12,617 nt of DNA from the NCBI GenBank assembly GCA_021203705.1, contig JAJQAR010000360.1, forward strand, positions 1 to 12,617, written 5' to 3'. This document shows, piece by piece, positions 1 to 6,111 of this stretch. A program made the position numbers and the translations under genes. Below the pieces are notes generated by a model. It worked only from the letters and a program-made list of their open reading frames with translations. It did no database searches and had not been told where the DNA came from. Source of the stretch: Prevotella sp. Its GTDB lineage: Bacteria; Bacteroidota; Bacteroidia; Bacteroidales; Bacteroidaceae. Positions within the stretch are counted from its first letter, which is position 1. Each line of letters starts with the position of its first letter.

Positions 1-387
1 ATTCAGGAGGATGACGAGTCAACGGAAGATTATGAGCAACGTGTTCAAAAAGATTATTATGATGTTTCAAGTATAGGTGGTATCTTCAAGAGCTTTGCTG
101 ACGCTCCTGGCGGTTTCAAGGAGGAAATGCAGGAAGTCAACTGGAGTGTTGGTGCTGAATATGTTTACAACGATAAATTCTCTTTGAGAGTCGGTTATCA
201 TAACGAAGCTGAAAACAAGGGTAACCGTAAATATTTCACCGTCGGTGCCGGCTTCCGCATGAGTGCGTTCTCTCTTGACTGCGGTTATGTTATCGCAACA
301 GCTAAGAGCAACCCTCTCGATCAGACACTTCGCTTCACTCTCGGCTTCGACCTTGACGGTATCAAGGATTTGTTTAAGAGAAGATAA
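1..387 (+). CDS. porV: PorV, type IX secretion outer-membrane protein (C-terminal 128 residues; 5' end outside window)
   Basis: The reading frame is open from the first base to the TAA at 385-387, so this is the 3' part of a longer gene. The visible protein is a set of short amphipathic strands with aromatic and glycine-rich turns (NWSVGAEY, RVGYH, YFTVGAGFRM, FSLDCGYVIA) and ends TLRFTLGFDL. This is the C-terminal half of the PorV/LptO outer-membrane beta-barrel family. PorV is known to collect T9SS cargo from the translocon by its C-terminal signal and pass it to the surface attachment complex. The family assignment rests on recognisable motifs such as KSF.DAPGGFKEE and GNRKYFTVGAGF. The next gene, ispF, starts 9 bp after the stop, so the two are probably co-transcribed. 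I recall the same porV-ispF order in Porphyromonas gingivalis, but could not check it. Two T9SS-type cargo genes lie at the other end of the window. Confidence 0.88.
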   Translation: MQEDDESTEDYEQRVQKDYYDVSSIGGIFKSFADAPGGFKEEMQEVNWSVGAEYVYNDKFSLRVGYHNEAENKGNRKYFTVGAGFRMSAFSLDCGYVIATAKSNPLDQTLRFTLGFDLDGIKDLFKRR

Positions 388-396
388 CCCTCTTCC

Positions 397-882
397 ATGA
401 AGATACGTACTGGTTTCGGATATGATGTGCATAGGCTCGTTGAAGGGCGTGACCTGTGGCTCGGCGGTATCAGAATAGAGCATGAGAAAGGACTTCTCGG
501 TCATAGCGATGCTGATGTTCTCATACATGCGGTGTGCGATGCCATGCTTGGTGCTGCCAATATGCGTGACATCGGTTATCATTTCCCTGATACTTCAGAT
601 GATACTAAGGATATCGACAGCAAGATCTTGCTGCGCAAGACTCTTGAACTCATAGCAACTAAGGGTTATACTATTGGGAACATAGATGTTACGATATGTG
701 CTGAACGACCGAAATTGAATCCCCATATTCCTGCCATGAAGCAATGTCTCGCTCACGTGATGAATACCGATGAGGATAATATCTCCATTAAGGCCACAAC
801 ATCCGAAAAACTTGGCTTTACGGGGCGTGAGGAGGGCATCAGTGCATTTGCTGTTGTTCTGATTGAAAAAACTCTTGAATAA
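397..882 (+). CDS. ispF: 2-C-methyl-D-erythritol 2,4-cyclodiphosphate synthase
   Basis: IspF converts 4-diphosphocytidyl-2-C-methylerythritol 2-phosphate to the 2,4-cyclodiphosphate with release of CMP, in the cytosolic non-mevalonate (MEP) isoprenoid pathway. The 161 residues match the usual family length. The metal site is complete: D10 and H12 in GYDVHR, and H44 in the segment HSDADVLIHAVCDA (36-49). HFPDTSD (62-68) and the nucleotide-binding segment KATTSEKLGFTGR (132-144) are also present. The family works as a homotrimer with active sites between subunits. The ATG at 397 gives the expected MKIRTGFGYDVH beginning. No strong Shine-Dalgarno is visible, which is normal for Bacteroidetes. 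It is placed 9 bp after porV and probably depends on the upstream promoter. Nothing suggests truncation or transfer. Confidence 0.97.
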   Translation: MKIRTGFGYDVHRLVEGRDLWLGGIRIEHEKGLLGHSDADVLIHAVCDAMLGAANMRDIGYHFPDTSDDTKDIDSKILLRKTLELIATKGYTIGNIDVTICAERPKLNPHIPAMKQCLAHVMNTDEDNISIKATTSEKLGFTGREEGISAFAVVLIEKTLE

Positions 883-887
883 GACAT

Positions 888-961
888 TAGTTGAATTTCG
901 TTTGCTCTTTCGTCTCTTGTATCACAAACCATACATTAAAGAGAAAGAAAGAAAACAACTA
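888..961 (+). terminator. Possible terminator hairpin after ispF
   Basis: Nested inverted repeats follow the ispF stop codon. The outer arms are TAGTTG (888-893) and CAACTA (956-961), and the inner arms TCTCTT (913-918) and AAGAGA (939-944). A short TGTAT/ATACA pairing is possible at the tip. The stem between outer and inner arms is imperfect. A T-rich stretch (ATTTGTTTTGTATG) follows, which fits a terminator. The pairing is weak enough that chance is a real alternative. Confidence 0.35.
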
Positions 962-982
962 TTTGTTTTGTATGTTTTTATA

Positions 983-1012
983 TTTGTAAGTCCGAAAAAT
1001 TCTGTATTTTTG
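983..1012 (+). promoter_or_regulatory. Bacteroidetes-type promoter for the MerR gene
   Basis: TTTG at 983-986 and TATTTTTG at 1005-1012 match the Bacteroidetes sigma-ABfr pattern TTTG / TAnnTTTG with an 18-bp spacer. Transcription would start near 1018-1020, giving a leader of only about 15 nt before the ATG at 1033. This suggests that merR is transcribed separately from porV-ispF. Confidence 0.7.
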
Positions 1013-1032
1013 CAAAAACAATATCTATAATC

Positions 1033-1380
1033 ATGGCTCTTAACACAGACAAGAAACTAAAATTATATTATTCAATAAAAGAGGTGGCTGATATGCTCAA
1101 CGTGTCGCCCAGTATGCTCCGCTTTTGGGAAAAGGAAATTCCTATTATCAAACCGAAGACTACTGGCAACAACATAAGGCAGTACACCGAAACGAATATT
1201 GAAGATATAAAAACTGTTTATAACCTTGTCAAGGTGAGGGGCTTCAAGCTCTCCGCCGCCCGTAAAATGCTGCGTGAGAACAGAAATAATGCCGACAGTA
1301 AGGCACGTGTCCTCGAAACACTCATCCAAGTGCGTGAAGAACTCAAATCAATGAAAAAGAGTCTCGATTTCCTCGAATAA
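1033..1380 (+). CDS. MerR-family DNA-binding regulator (short form)
   Basis: This is a 115-residue protein with an N-terminal winged helix-turn-helix of the MerR type. The HTH is YYSIKEVADMLNVSPSMLRFWEKEI (12-36), and the wing region contains NIRQYTETNIEDI (47-59). A helical segment follows (VRGFKLSAARKMLREN, 68-83). The C-terminal part (about 90-113) is charged and probably forms a dimerising coiled coil (VLETLIQVREELKSMKKSL). There is no effector domain and no cysteines for metal binding, so the signal it senses cannot be read. It is likely a transcription regulator that binds DNA as a dimer. Short MerR-like proteins of this shape are common in Bacteroidetes next to housekeeping genes. The stop codon directly abuts the terminator of a putative antisense-oriented small RNA, an unusually tight tail-to-tail arrangement. 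Confidence 0.85.
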   Translation: MALNTDKKLKLYYSIKEVADMLNVSPSMLRFWEKEIPIIKPKTTGNNIRQYTETNIEDIKTVYNLVKVRGFKLSAARKMLRENRNNADSKARVLETLIQVREELKSMKKSLDFLE

Positions 1381-1415
1381 AAAATGCGTTACGACTCTCA
1401 ACGAGCCGCAACGCA
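1379..1415 (-). terminator. Intrinsic terminator of the candidate small RNA
   Basis: Read on the minus strand, arms at 1415-1403 and 1397-1385 pair over all 13 positions (11 Watson-Crick, two G-U) around a 5-nt loop. Six T residues (1384-1379) follow. Read on the plus strand, the two G-U pairs become A-C mismatches and no T-tract follows. The structure is therefore built for minus-strand transcription, away from the glycosyltransferase genes and towards merR. The T-tract includes the last two bases of the merR stop codon. Confidence 0.85.
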
Positions 1416-1503
1416 CCACAGATATGTTTAACTAAAAATCTCTATATTAAAGGATACCTCTCGGCGACCTTCTAATCCTGCAACTACCAATCTTTTACCT
1501 TAT

Positions 1504-1596
1504 CTAATACCTACTAACTAATACCCTACCTTATAACTAATACCTCTACTAATACCTTTTCATCTATACCTTAATACCTTAGTTCAACTAATACCT
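1504..1596 (-). repeat. Cluster of short GGTATTAG repeats
   Basis: On the minus strand, GGTATTAG occurs exactly at 1595-1588, 1556-1549, 1544-1537, 1525-1518 and 1511-1504. There is also a GGTATTAA at 1578-1571 and a shortened GGTATAG at 1570-1564. Looser relatives continue towards 1450 (GGTAAAAG, GGTAGTTG, GGATTAG, GGTATCC). Spacing is irregular (about 8 to 19 bp), so this is not a tandem microsatellite or a CRISPR array. The conserved core with variable spacers resembles repeated binding sites. Confidence 0.85.
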
Positions 1597-1617
1597 TAGC
1601 TTTACTAAAATGGTATT
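1590..1617 (-). other. 5' hairpin of the candidate small RNA
   Basis: In minus-strand RNA, AATACC (1617-1612) pairs with GGTATT (1595-1590) and TTAG (1603... see arms below) lies inside the stem. The inner arms are the complements of 1605-1608 and 1596-1599 (plus strand CTAA and TTAG), closing a 5-nt loop. A 3-nt bulge (1611-1609) lies on one side. The AATACC arm can also pair with every other GGTATT copy downstream, so alternative folds are possible. Confidence 0.55.
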
Positions 1618-1651
1618 CTTATTTCATTAACCTATCTTCCTTTTGACATTG

Positions 1652-1682
1652 CAAAGTTACAACCATTATGTAAATCTGCAAT
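1652..1682 (-). promoter_or_regulatory. Minus-strand promoter for the candidate small RNA
   Basis: TAACTTTG at 1659-1652 matches TAnnTTTG fully. ATTG at 1682-1679 is a weak version of the upstream TTTG box with a 19-bp spacer. Transcription would start near 1646 and run left into the GGTATTAG region. The upstream box is imperfect, which lowers confidence. Confidence 0.5.
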
Positions 1683-1773
1683 GGCATGGTATGCGTTTCC
1701 AAATAAAAACATTACTTTTATTGACATAAATCAAAATAATGTGTGCGATAACAACACATATTTTTACGTTAGA
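1683..1773. other. AT-rich spacer between two divergent promoters
   Basis: This stretch separates the minus-strand promoter of the candidate small RNA from the plus-strand promoter of the glycosyltransferase operon. It is AT-rich and shows no gene and no clear repeat. Regulator sites could lie here, but none can be named from the sequence. Confidence 0.5.
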
Positions 1774-1805
1774 TTTGGTAAACTACTTTTTTTGTTTTAT
1801 TTTTG
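1774..1805 (+). promoter_or_regulatory. Bacteroidetes-type promoter for the glycosyltransferase operon
   Basis: TTTG at 1774-1777 and TATTTTTG at 1798-1805 fit the TTTG / TAnnTTTG pattern with a 20-bp spacer. The start would be near 1812, leaving a leader of about 30 nt before the ATG at 1842. Confidence 0.7.
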
Positions 1806-1841
1806 TATCATTATGCAGAATAAATGGTAAAATAAACGGAA

Positions 1842-3116
1842 ATGCGCATACTGATAGTGAATACAAGTGAGATGACTGGTGGAGCTGCCGTTGCAGCCAA
1901 CCGTCTTGTTGCCGCCCTCAACAACAATGGGGTAAAGGCGAAAATGCTTGTCCGTGATAAGACAACAAATAGCATCACGGTGGCTGGTCTCAACCATAAA
2001 CCTTTCCGAATGTGGCATTTCCTGTGGGAACGGTGGTGCATCTTCTGCCGGCTACATTTCTCAAAAAATCATCTCTTTGAAATCGACATAGCCAACTCAG
2101 GTTTCGACATCACAAGTCTCAATGAGTTCAAGGAGGCTGACGTAATACATCTGCATTGGATTAATCAGGGGATGCTGTCGCTGAAAGGAATACAAAAAAT
2201 CCTCAATAGCGGTAAACCCATCGTTTGGACTTTGCATGACCTATGGCCCGTGTCGGCTATCTGCCATTATGCTCGCCAATGTGATAAGTTCATCATTAGC
2301 TGCAAAGATTGCCCCTTATTGCCAAAACGGATAATCTGTCCAGATTTAGCAAAACAGATATGGAATAAAAAGAAACGCATTTATCAGTGTTCGAACATAC
2401 ACTTCGTCGCTTGCAGCGAATGGCTCGCCAATACTGCCCGCAAAAGTGGGTTGACAAAAGACTTGCAAGTGTCGGCAATTCCTAATGCGATAGATACAAA
2501 TATATTCCATCCGCTCGAAAAGCTCAAGGTCCGTAGGGAATTAGGGCTGCCAGAGGATAAGAAAATCATATTGTTCGTATCGCAAAGGGTTACTGATGTG
2601 CGTAAGGGTGCTTCATTACTTATCGATGCCGTCAATAAGATATGTGCCGATAATCCGACTTCTGCAAGTTCTATTGTCGTCGCTCTACTTGGTTCTCATG
2701 CTGAAACACTGAAACAGCAAATCAGTTTCCCTTGCATAGAACTGGGCTATATTTCAGGTGACAAGCGTCTGGCACAGGTGTACAGTGCCGCCGACGTGTT
2801 TGTATTGCCTTCCATGGAGGATAATCTGCCGAACACTATTATGGAGGCTCTTGCCTGTGGTGTGCCGTGTGTGGGCTTCAATGTCGGGGGCATCCCAGAA
2901 ATGATAGACCACCTCAAGAATGGTTATGTTGCGGAATACAAGAATGCCGTTGACCTTGCGAAAGGTATTTGGTGGGTTCTTACGGAGGCTGACCGCGAAC
3001 AACTGAAACAAAATGCCTTGCATAAGGTTCACACCTGTTATTCACAGCATAGCGTGGCTTCAAAATATATCGAGGTTTACGAATCGGCTCTAAAAGGGAA
3101 ATACAAAAAACCATGA
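1842..3116 (+). CDS. GT4-family glycosyltransferase
   Basis: This 424-residue protein has the two-lobe GT-B layout. The N-terminal Rossmann lobe begins RILIVNTSEMTGGAAVAANRL (2-22), with the usual glycine turn for acceptor binding. The C-terminal nucleotide-sugar lobe has PNAID (214-218), SQRVTDVRKG (247-256), and the donor-site motif EDNLPNTIMEAL (326-337), which carries the acidic pair of the EX7E type as D327 and E335. GGIPEMI follows. A cysteine cluster, C141, C147, C154 and C157 in CHYARQCDKF...CKDCPLLP, sits after the WTLHDLWP motif (129-136). I recall it from WcaC-like members, where it may bind metal. The retaining enzyme probably adds a sugar to a surface polysaccharide or lipid-linked oligosaccharide; donor and acceptor are unknown. 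The start follows a good promoter. The stop overlaps the next start (ATGA), so it is translationally coupled to the GT2 gene. Confidence 0.9.
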   Translation: MRILIVNTSEMTGGAAVAANRLVAALNNNGVKAKMLVRDKTTNSITVAGLNHKPFRMWHFLWERWCIFCRLHFSKNHLFEIDIANSGFDITSLNEFKEADVIHLHWINQGMLSLKGIQKILNSGKPIVWTLHDLWPVSAICHYARQCDKFIISCKDCPLLPKRIICPDLAKQIWNKKKRIYQCSNIHFVACSEWLANTARKSGLTKDLQVSAIPNAIDTNIFHPLEKLKVRRELGLPEDKKIILFVSQRVTDVRKGASLLIDAVNKICADNPTSASSIVVALLGSHAETLKQQISFPCIELGYISGDKRLAQVYSAADVFVLPSMEDNLPNTIMEALACGVPCVGFNVGGIPEMIDHLKNGYVAEYKNAVDLAKGIWWVLTEADREQLKQNALHKVHTCYSQHSVASKYIEVYESALKGKYKKP

Positions 3117-3904
3117 TAAAGTTCTCTATTATAACCATTACTTATAATGCCGCCACGGTGTTCATGCGTACTGCGGATAGTGTACGGGCACAAGTCTATC
3201 CAAATGTGGAGCATATCATCATCGACGGTGCCTCGTCTGACAGTACGGCAAAACTTGCCGAAAACTATAAGACGCAATCTGATAGCAAAGACAGCGGTCA
3301 TCAGGTGATTGTTATCTCTGAACCCGACAAGGGAATATACGATGCAATGAACAAAGGCAGGATGCTTGCCTCTGGCGATTATGTCTGCTTTCTCAATGCC
3401 GGTGACTTCTTCCCTGCTGCCGATACCCTTTCCGTAATTTCCGCTAATGCCCGACTTGAAGACATCAAAAAATCGGGCATGCCATTGCCTGCCGTTCTCT
3501 ATGGTGATACCGATTGGGTTGACAACAACGGCAATTTCATTCGCCGCCGCCGACTGACCCCGCCTGAAAACCTTACATGGAAATCGTTCATGCATGGCAT
3601 GCTTGTGTGCCACCAGGCTTTCTATGCCCGTACGGACATTGCTAAAATGACACCTTATAACATGAAATACCACTTTTCTGCTGATGTTGATTGGTGCATA
3701 CGTATTATGAAAGAGGCTGAACTGAAATCACTTCCACTTGTCAATGTCCATGCCACCATTGCCAACTATCAGTTTGAGGGGCAGTCAACAAAAAACCACC
3801 GTGCTTCCCTTATGGAGCGATTTGATATCATGCGCCGCCACTACGGACTGTTCTCTACTGTCTGCATGCACATCTGGTTTGTTTTCAGGGCAGTAATAAA
3901 ATAA
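3113..3904 (+). CDS. GT2-family glycosyltransferase (WcaE-like)
   Basis: This 263-residue protein has a single GT-A domain. The nucleotide-sugar site begins FSIITITYNA (4-13), followed by IIIDGASSDST (35-45). SEPDKGIYDAMNKG (69-82) is a hallmark of the group that includes WcaE-type enzymes. NAGD (95-98) sits at the usual metal-binding acidic position. HGMLVCHQAFYAR (161-173) and the acidic segment SADVDWCIRIM (189-199) likely form the acceptor and catalytic region. There is no large transmembrane region; the last 15 residues (CMHIWFVFRAVIK) are hydrophobic and may touch the membrane. The ATG lies inside the end of the GT4 gene (4-bp overlap), so the two form one operon and probably act one after the other on the same glycan. 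No flippase, polymerase or further transferase is adjacent, so the product cannot be named. Confidence 0.9.
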   Translation: MIKFSIITITYNAATVFMRTADSVRAQVYPNVEHIIIDGASSDSTAKLAENYKTQSDSKDSGHQVIVISEPDKGIYDAMNKGRMLASGDYVCFLNAGDFFPAADTLSVISANARLEDIKKSGMPLPAVLYGDTDWVDNNGNFIRRRRLTPPENLTWKSFMHGMLVCHQAFYARTDIAKMTPYNMKYHFSADVDWCIRIMKEAELKSLPLVNVHATIANYQFEGQSTKNHRASLMERFDIMRRHYGLFSTVCMHIWFVFRAVIK

Positions 3905-3959
3905 TTTTCGGCAACGTCACACTATCTTTTTAAACGTTTTTACAAAACTTTGCCTATAA

Positions 3960-3991
3960 TTTGTTTGTCTCAAATTTTTTCTGTAATTTTG
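3960..3991 (+). promoter_or_regulatory. Bacteroidetes-type promoter for transketolase
   Basis: TTTG at 3960-3963 and TAATTTTG at 3984-3991 match TTTG / TAnnTTTG with a 20-bp spacer. A second TTTG at 3964-3967 would give 16 bp. The start would be near 3998, giving a leader of about 90 nt that contains the inverted repeats at 4021-4062. Confidence 0.72.
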
Positions 3992-4020
3992 TCCTTTGGG
4001 TTTAGAATGTCTTAGTATGC

Positions 4021-4062
4021 TGAAATCTACTGGGGTAAACAACACCAAATATTTGGATTTCA
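4021..4062 (+). promoter_or_regulatory. Structured transketolase leader with two overlapping inverted repeats
   Basis: A perfect 12-bp palindrome, CCAAATATTTGG, spans 4045-4056. TGAAATC (4021-4027) and GATTTCA (4056-4062) form a perfect 7-bp inverted repeat that shares G4056 and encloses the palindrome. Both fall in the predicted leader between the promoter and the ATG at 4090. They could be an operator for a dimeric regulator or part of an RNA fold. No known riboswitch was recognised. Confidence 0.4.
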
Positions 4063-4089
4063 CTACAAAACAAGCAAAAAATAAGCAAC

Positions 4090-6105
4090 ATGAACAGTAA
4101 AGATCTCATGAACAAGGCAGCGGACAATATCAGAATACTCGCTGCGTCAATGGTTGAGAAGGCTAATTCCGGTCATCCGGGCGGGGCTATGGGTGGTGCC
4201 GACTTCATCAACGTACTATTCTCTGAATTTTTAGTTTATGACCCAAAAGATCCTTCCTGGCAAGGCAGGGACAGGTTTTTCCTTGATCCAGGGCACATGT
4301 CGCCAATGCTGTACAGTGCGCTCTGCCTTCAAGGGAAATTTACCCTCGACGAACTTTCACAGTTCCGTCAGTGGGGCTCTCCTACTCCAGGACATCCTGA
4401 ACGCAACATCATGCGTGGCATAGAGAACACGTCTGGACCATTGGGACAGGGACATACATACGCTGCCGGTGCTGCCGTAGCAGAAAAGTTCCTTGAGGCT
4501 CGCCTCGGTAAAGAGGTAATGCAGCACAAGATTTATGCCTATATCTCCGACGGTGGTGTTGAAGAGGAAATATCACAGGGTACAGGGCGTTTGGCTGGCA
4601 TTCTCGGACTCAACAACCTTATCATGTTCTATGACTCCAACGGCATTCAACTCTCAACAGAGTGTGGTGTAGTGATGAACGAGGACACAGAGGCGAAATA
4701 TAAGGCTTGGGGCTGGAACGTCATGAAAATCAATGGCAATGATCCTGATGAGATACGTGAGGCCCTGAAAGCTGCACAAAAGGAGGAGAAACGCCCTACT
4801 CTTATCATCGGTAAGACTATAATGGGTAAAGGTGCGTTAAAGGATGACGGCTCTTGCTATGAGAACAGTATAAAGACGCATGGTGCGCCTCTCGGTGGCG
4901 GTGCTTACGTCAACACGATAAAAAATCTTGGCGGTGATCCTGAGAATCCTTTCCAGATCTTACCAGAAGTGAAGGAATTATACGCAAAACGTGCTGAGGA
5001 GTTGAAACAGATTGTTGCCGCACGCTATGAGATAGAGGCGCAGTGGGCTAATGCCAACCCTGAAAAGGCTGCTCTTTTGAAAGAGTGGTTCAGTGGCAAT
5101 GCTCCGAAGATTGACTGGACGGCTGTTGTCCAAAAAGAAGGCTCTGCCACGCGTGCCGCCTCCGCAGCCTGTCTTGGTGTTCTCGCAGAACAGGTGCCAA
5201 ACATGATATGCGCTTCCGCTGACTTGTCGAACAGTGACAAAACGGATGGTTTCTTGAAGAAAACCAAGTCGTTGACAAAAGACGATTTCAGTGGTGCTTT
5301 CTTCCAGGCTGGTGTTAGTGAACTTACTATGGCTTGTATGTGCATTGGTATGTATTTGCATGGTGGTGTTATTCCTGCCTGCGGTACATTCTTCGTATTC
5401 TCTGATTACATGAAACCTGCTGTCCGTATGGCTGCTCTTATGGAAGTGCCTATCAAGTTTATCTGGACTCACGATGCCTTCCGTGTCGGTGAGGATGGTC
5501 CTACACATGAGCCTGTTGAGCAAGAGGCTCAGATACGTCTTATGGAGAAAATCAAGAATCATCACGGTAAGGATGGCGTAAGGGTATTCCGTCCTGCTGA
5601 TGCTGATGAGACTACTGTCTGCTGGACTATGGCTATGGAGAACACGGAAACACCTACGGCTCTCATCTTCTCTCGCCAAAACATTGCAAAGCTCCCTGCC
5701 GGTAATGATTATGAGCAGGCTCGCAAGGGTGCTTACATAGTAGCTGGTTCTGATGATGACTTTGACGTTATCCTCCTTGCTGATGGTTCTGAGGTTTCCA
5801 CTCTTGTTGCCGGTGCTGAACTTCTTCGCAAGGATGGCATTAAAATCCGTATCGTAAGTGTTCCGAGTGAGGGCCTGTTCCGTGGACAGAGTAAGGAATA
5901 CCAAGAGAGCATTTTGCCTACGGGTTCAAAGATTTTCGGTATGACGGCTGGTCTGCCTGTAACTCTCGAAGGTCTTGTTGGTGCCAACGGCAAGGTATTC
6001 GGTATGCCAAGTTTCGGCTTCTCCGCTCCTTATAAAGTGCTTGACGAGAAATTGGGTTACACTGCCGAGAACGTTTACAATCAGGTAAAGGATTTCTTGA
6101 AATAA
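4090..6105 (+). CDS. tkt: Transketolase
   Basis: Transketolase moves two-carbon ketol units between sugar phosphates in the non-oxidative pentose phosphate pathway, using thiamine diphosphate and a divalent metal. The 671 residues are close to the usual 660-680. The thiamine-diphosphate domain (about 1-330) has NSGHPGGAMGG (26-36, H29), PGHMSP (67-72), GHPERN with H102, GPLGQG (116-121), and the metal motif SDGG...NGI with D154 and N184. The pyrimidine domain (about 350-530) has E411 in AGVSEL and THDAF...GEDGPTHEP with H461 and H473, at the same numbers as in E. coli transketolase. The C-terminal domain covers the remainder. The variant GPLGQGHTYAAG in place of GPLGQGIANAVG looks like the Bacteroidetes form, with no catalytic loss. 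It has its own promoter and a 90-nt leader, and rpiB of the same pathway lies 128 bp downstream. Confidence 0.97.
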   Translation: MNSKDLMNKAADNIRILAASMVEKANSGHPGGAMGGADFINVLFSEFLVYDPKDPSWQGRDRFFLDPGHMSPMLYSALCLQGKFTLDELSQFRQWGSPTPGHPERNIMRGIENTSGPLGQGHTYAAGAAVAEKFLEARLGKEVMQHKIYAYISDGGVEEEISQGTGRLAGILGLNNLIMFYDSNGIQLSTECGVVMNEDTEAKYKAWGWNVMKINGNDPDEIREALKAAQKEEKRPTLIIGKTIMGKGALKDDGSCYENSIKTHGAPLGGGAYVNTIKNLGGDPENPFQILPEVKELYAKRAEELKQIVAARYEIEAQWANANPEKAALLKEWFSGNAPKIDWTAVVQKEGSATRAASAACLGVLAEQVPNMICASADLSNSDKTDGFLKKTKSLTKDDFSGAFFQAGVSELTMACMCIGMYLHGGVIPACGTFFVFSDYMKPAVRMAALMEVPIKFIWTHDAFRVGEDGPTHEPVEQEAQIRLMEKIKNHHGKDGVRVFRPADADETTVCWTMAMENTETPTALIFSRQNIAKLPAGNDYEQARKGAYIVAGSDDDFDVILLADGSEVSTLVAGAELLRKDGIKIRIVSVPSEGLFRGQSKEYQESILPTGSKIFGMTAGLPVTLEGLVGANGKVFGMPSFGFSAPYKVLDEKLGYTAENVYNQVKDFLK

Positions 6106-6111
6106 ATTATT

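Larger units (their letters stand above)
1379..1646 (-). ncRNA. Candidate small RNA with GGTATTAG repeats (undescribed)
   Basis: On the minus strand a promoter-like TAACTTTG (1659-1652) is followed by about 265-270 nt that end in a strong hairpin plus T-tract (1415-1379). The segment has no plausible protein frame, and the repeat unit itself carries a TAG stop. From 5' to 3' it contains four parts. First is a hairpin (1617-1590, ten base pairs with a 3-nt bulge). Next are five exact GGTATTAG copies plus variants (1596-1504). Then comes a small element where AGGAT (1479-1475) pairs with ATCCT (1455-1451) around a possible GCC-GAGA-GGT tetraloop hairpin. The terminator is last. The start near 1646 is inferred from the promoter. 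I do not recognise it as any named RNA family. A dispersed intergenic repeat that is not transcribed is the main alternative. Confidence 0.6.

Noticed and set aside
67..582. Open frame of 171 codons on the minus strand over porV and ispF
   Set aside because: Antisense to two well-supported genes, crosses their junction, and shows no family motif.
1504..1596. CRISPR array or tandem microsatellite
   Set aside because: The repeat is only 8 bp, spacing varies from about 8 to 19 bp, and no cas genes are present.
1619..1627. Two-codon frame ATG-AAA-TAA near the 5' end of the candidate small RNA, with AGGAAG upstream
   Set aside because: Too short to support as a gene. A role as a minimal leader peptide cannot be judged from sequence alone.
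1797..2041. Short minus-strand open frames over the start of the GT4 gene
   Set aside because: They overlap the strong promoter and first codons of the GT4 gene, with low-complexity translations and no domain.
4978..5904. Open frame of about 308 codons on the minus strand opposite transketolase
   Set aside because: It lies wholly antisense to a conserved enzyme with intact catalytic residues, has no promoter or recognisable domain, and is explained by codon bias of tkt.
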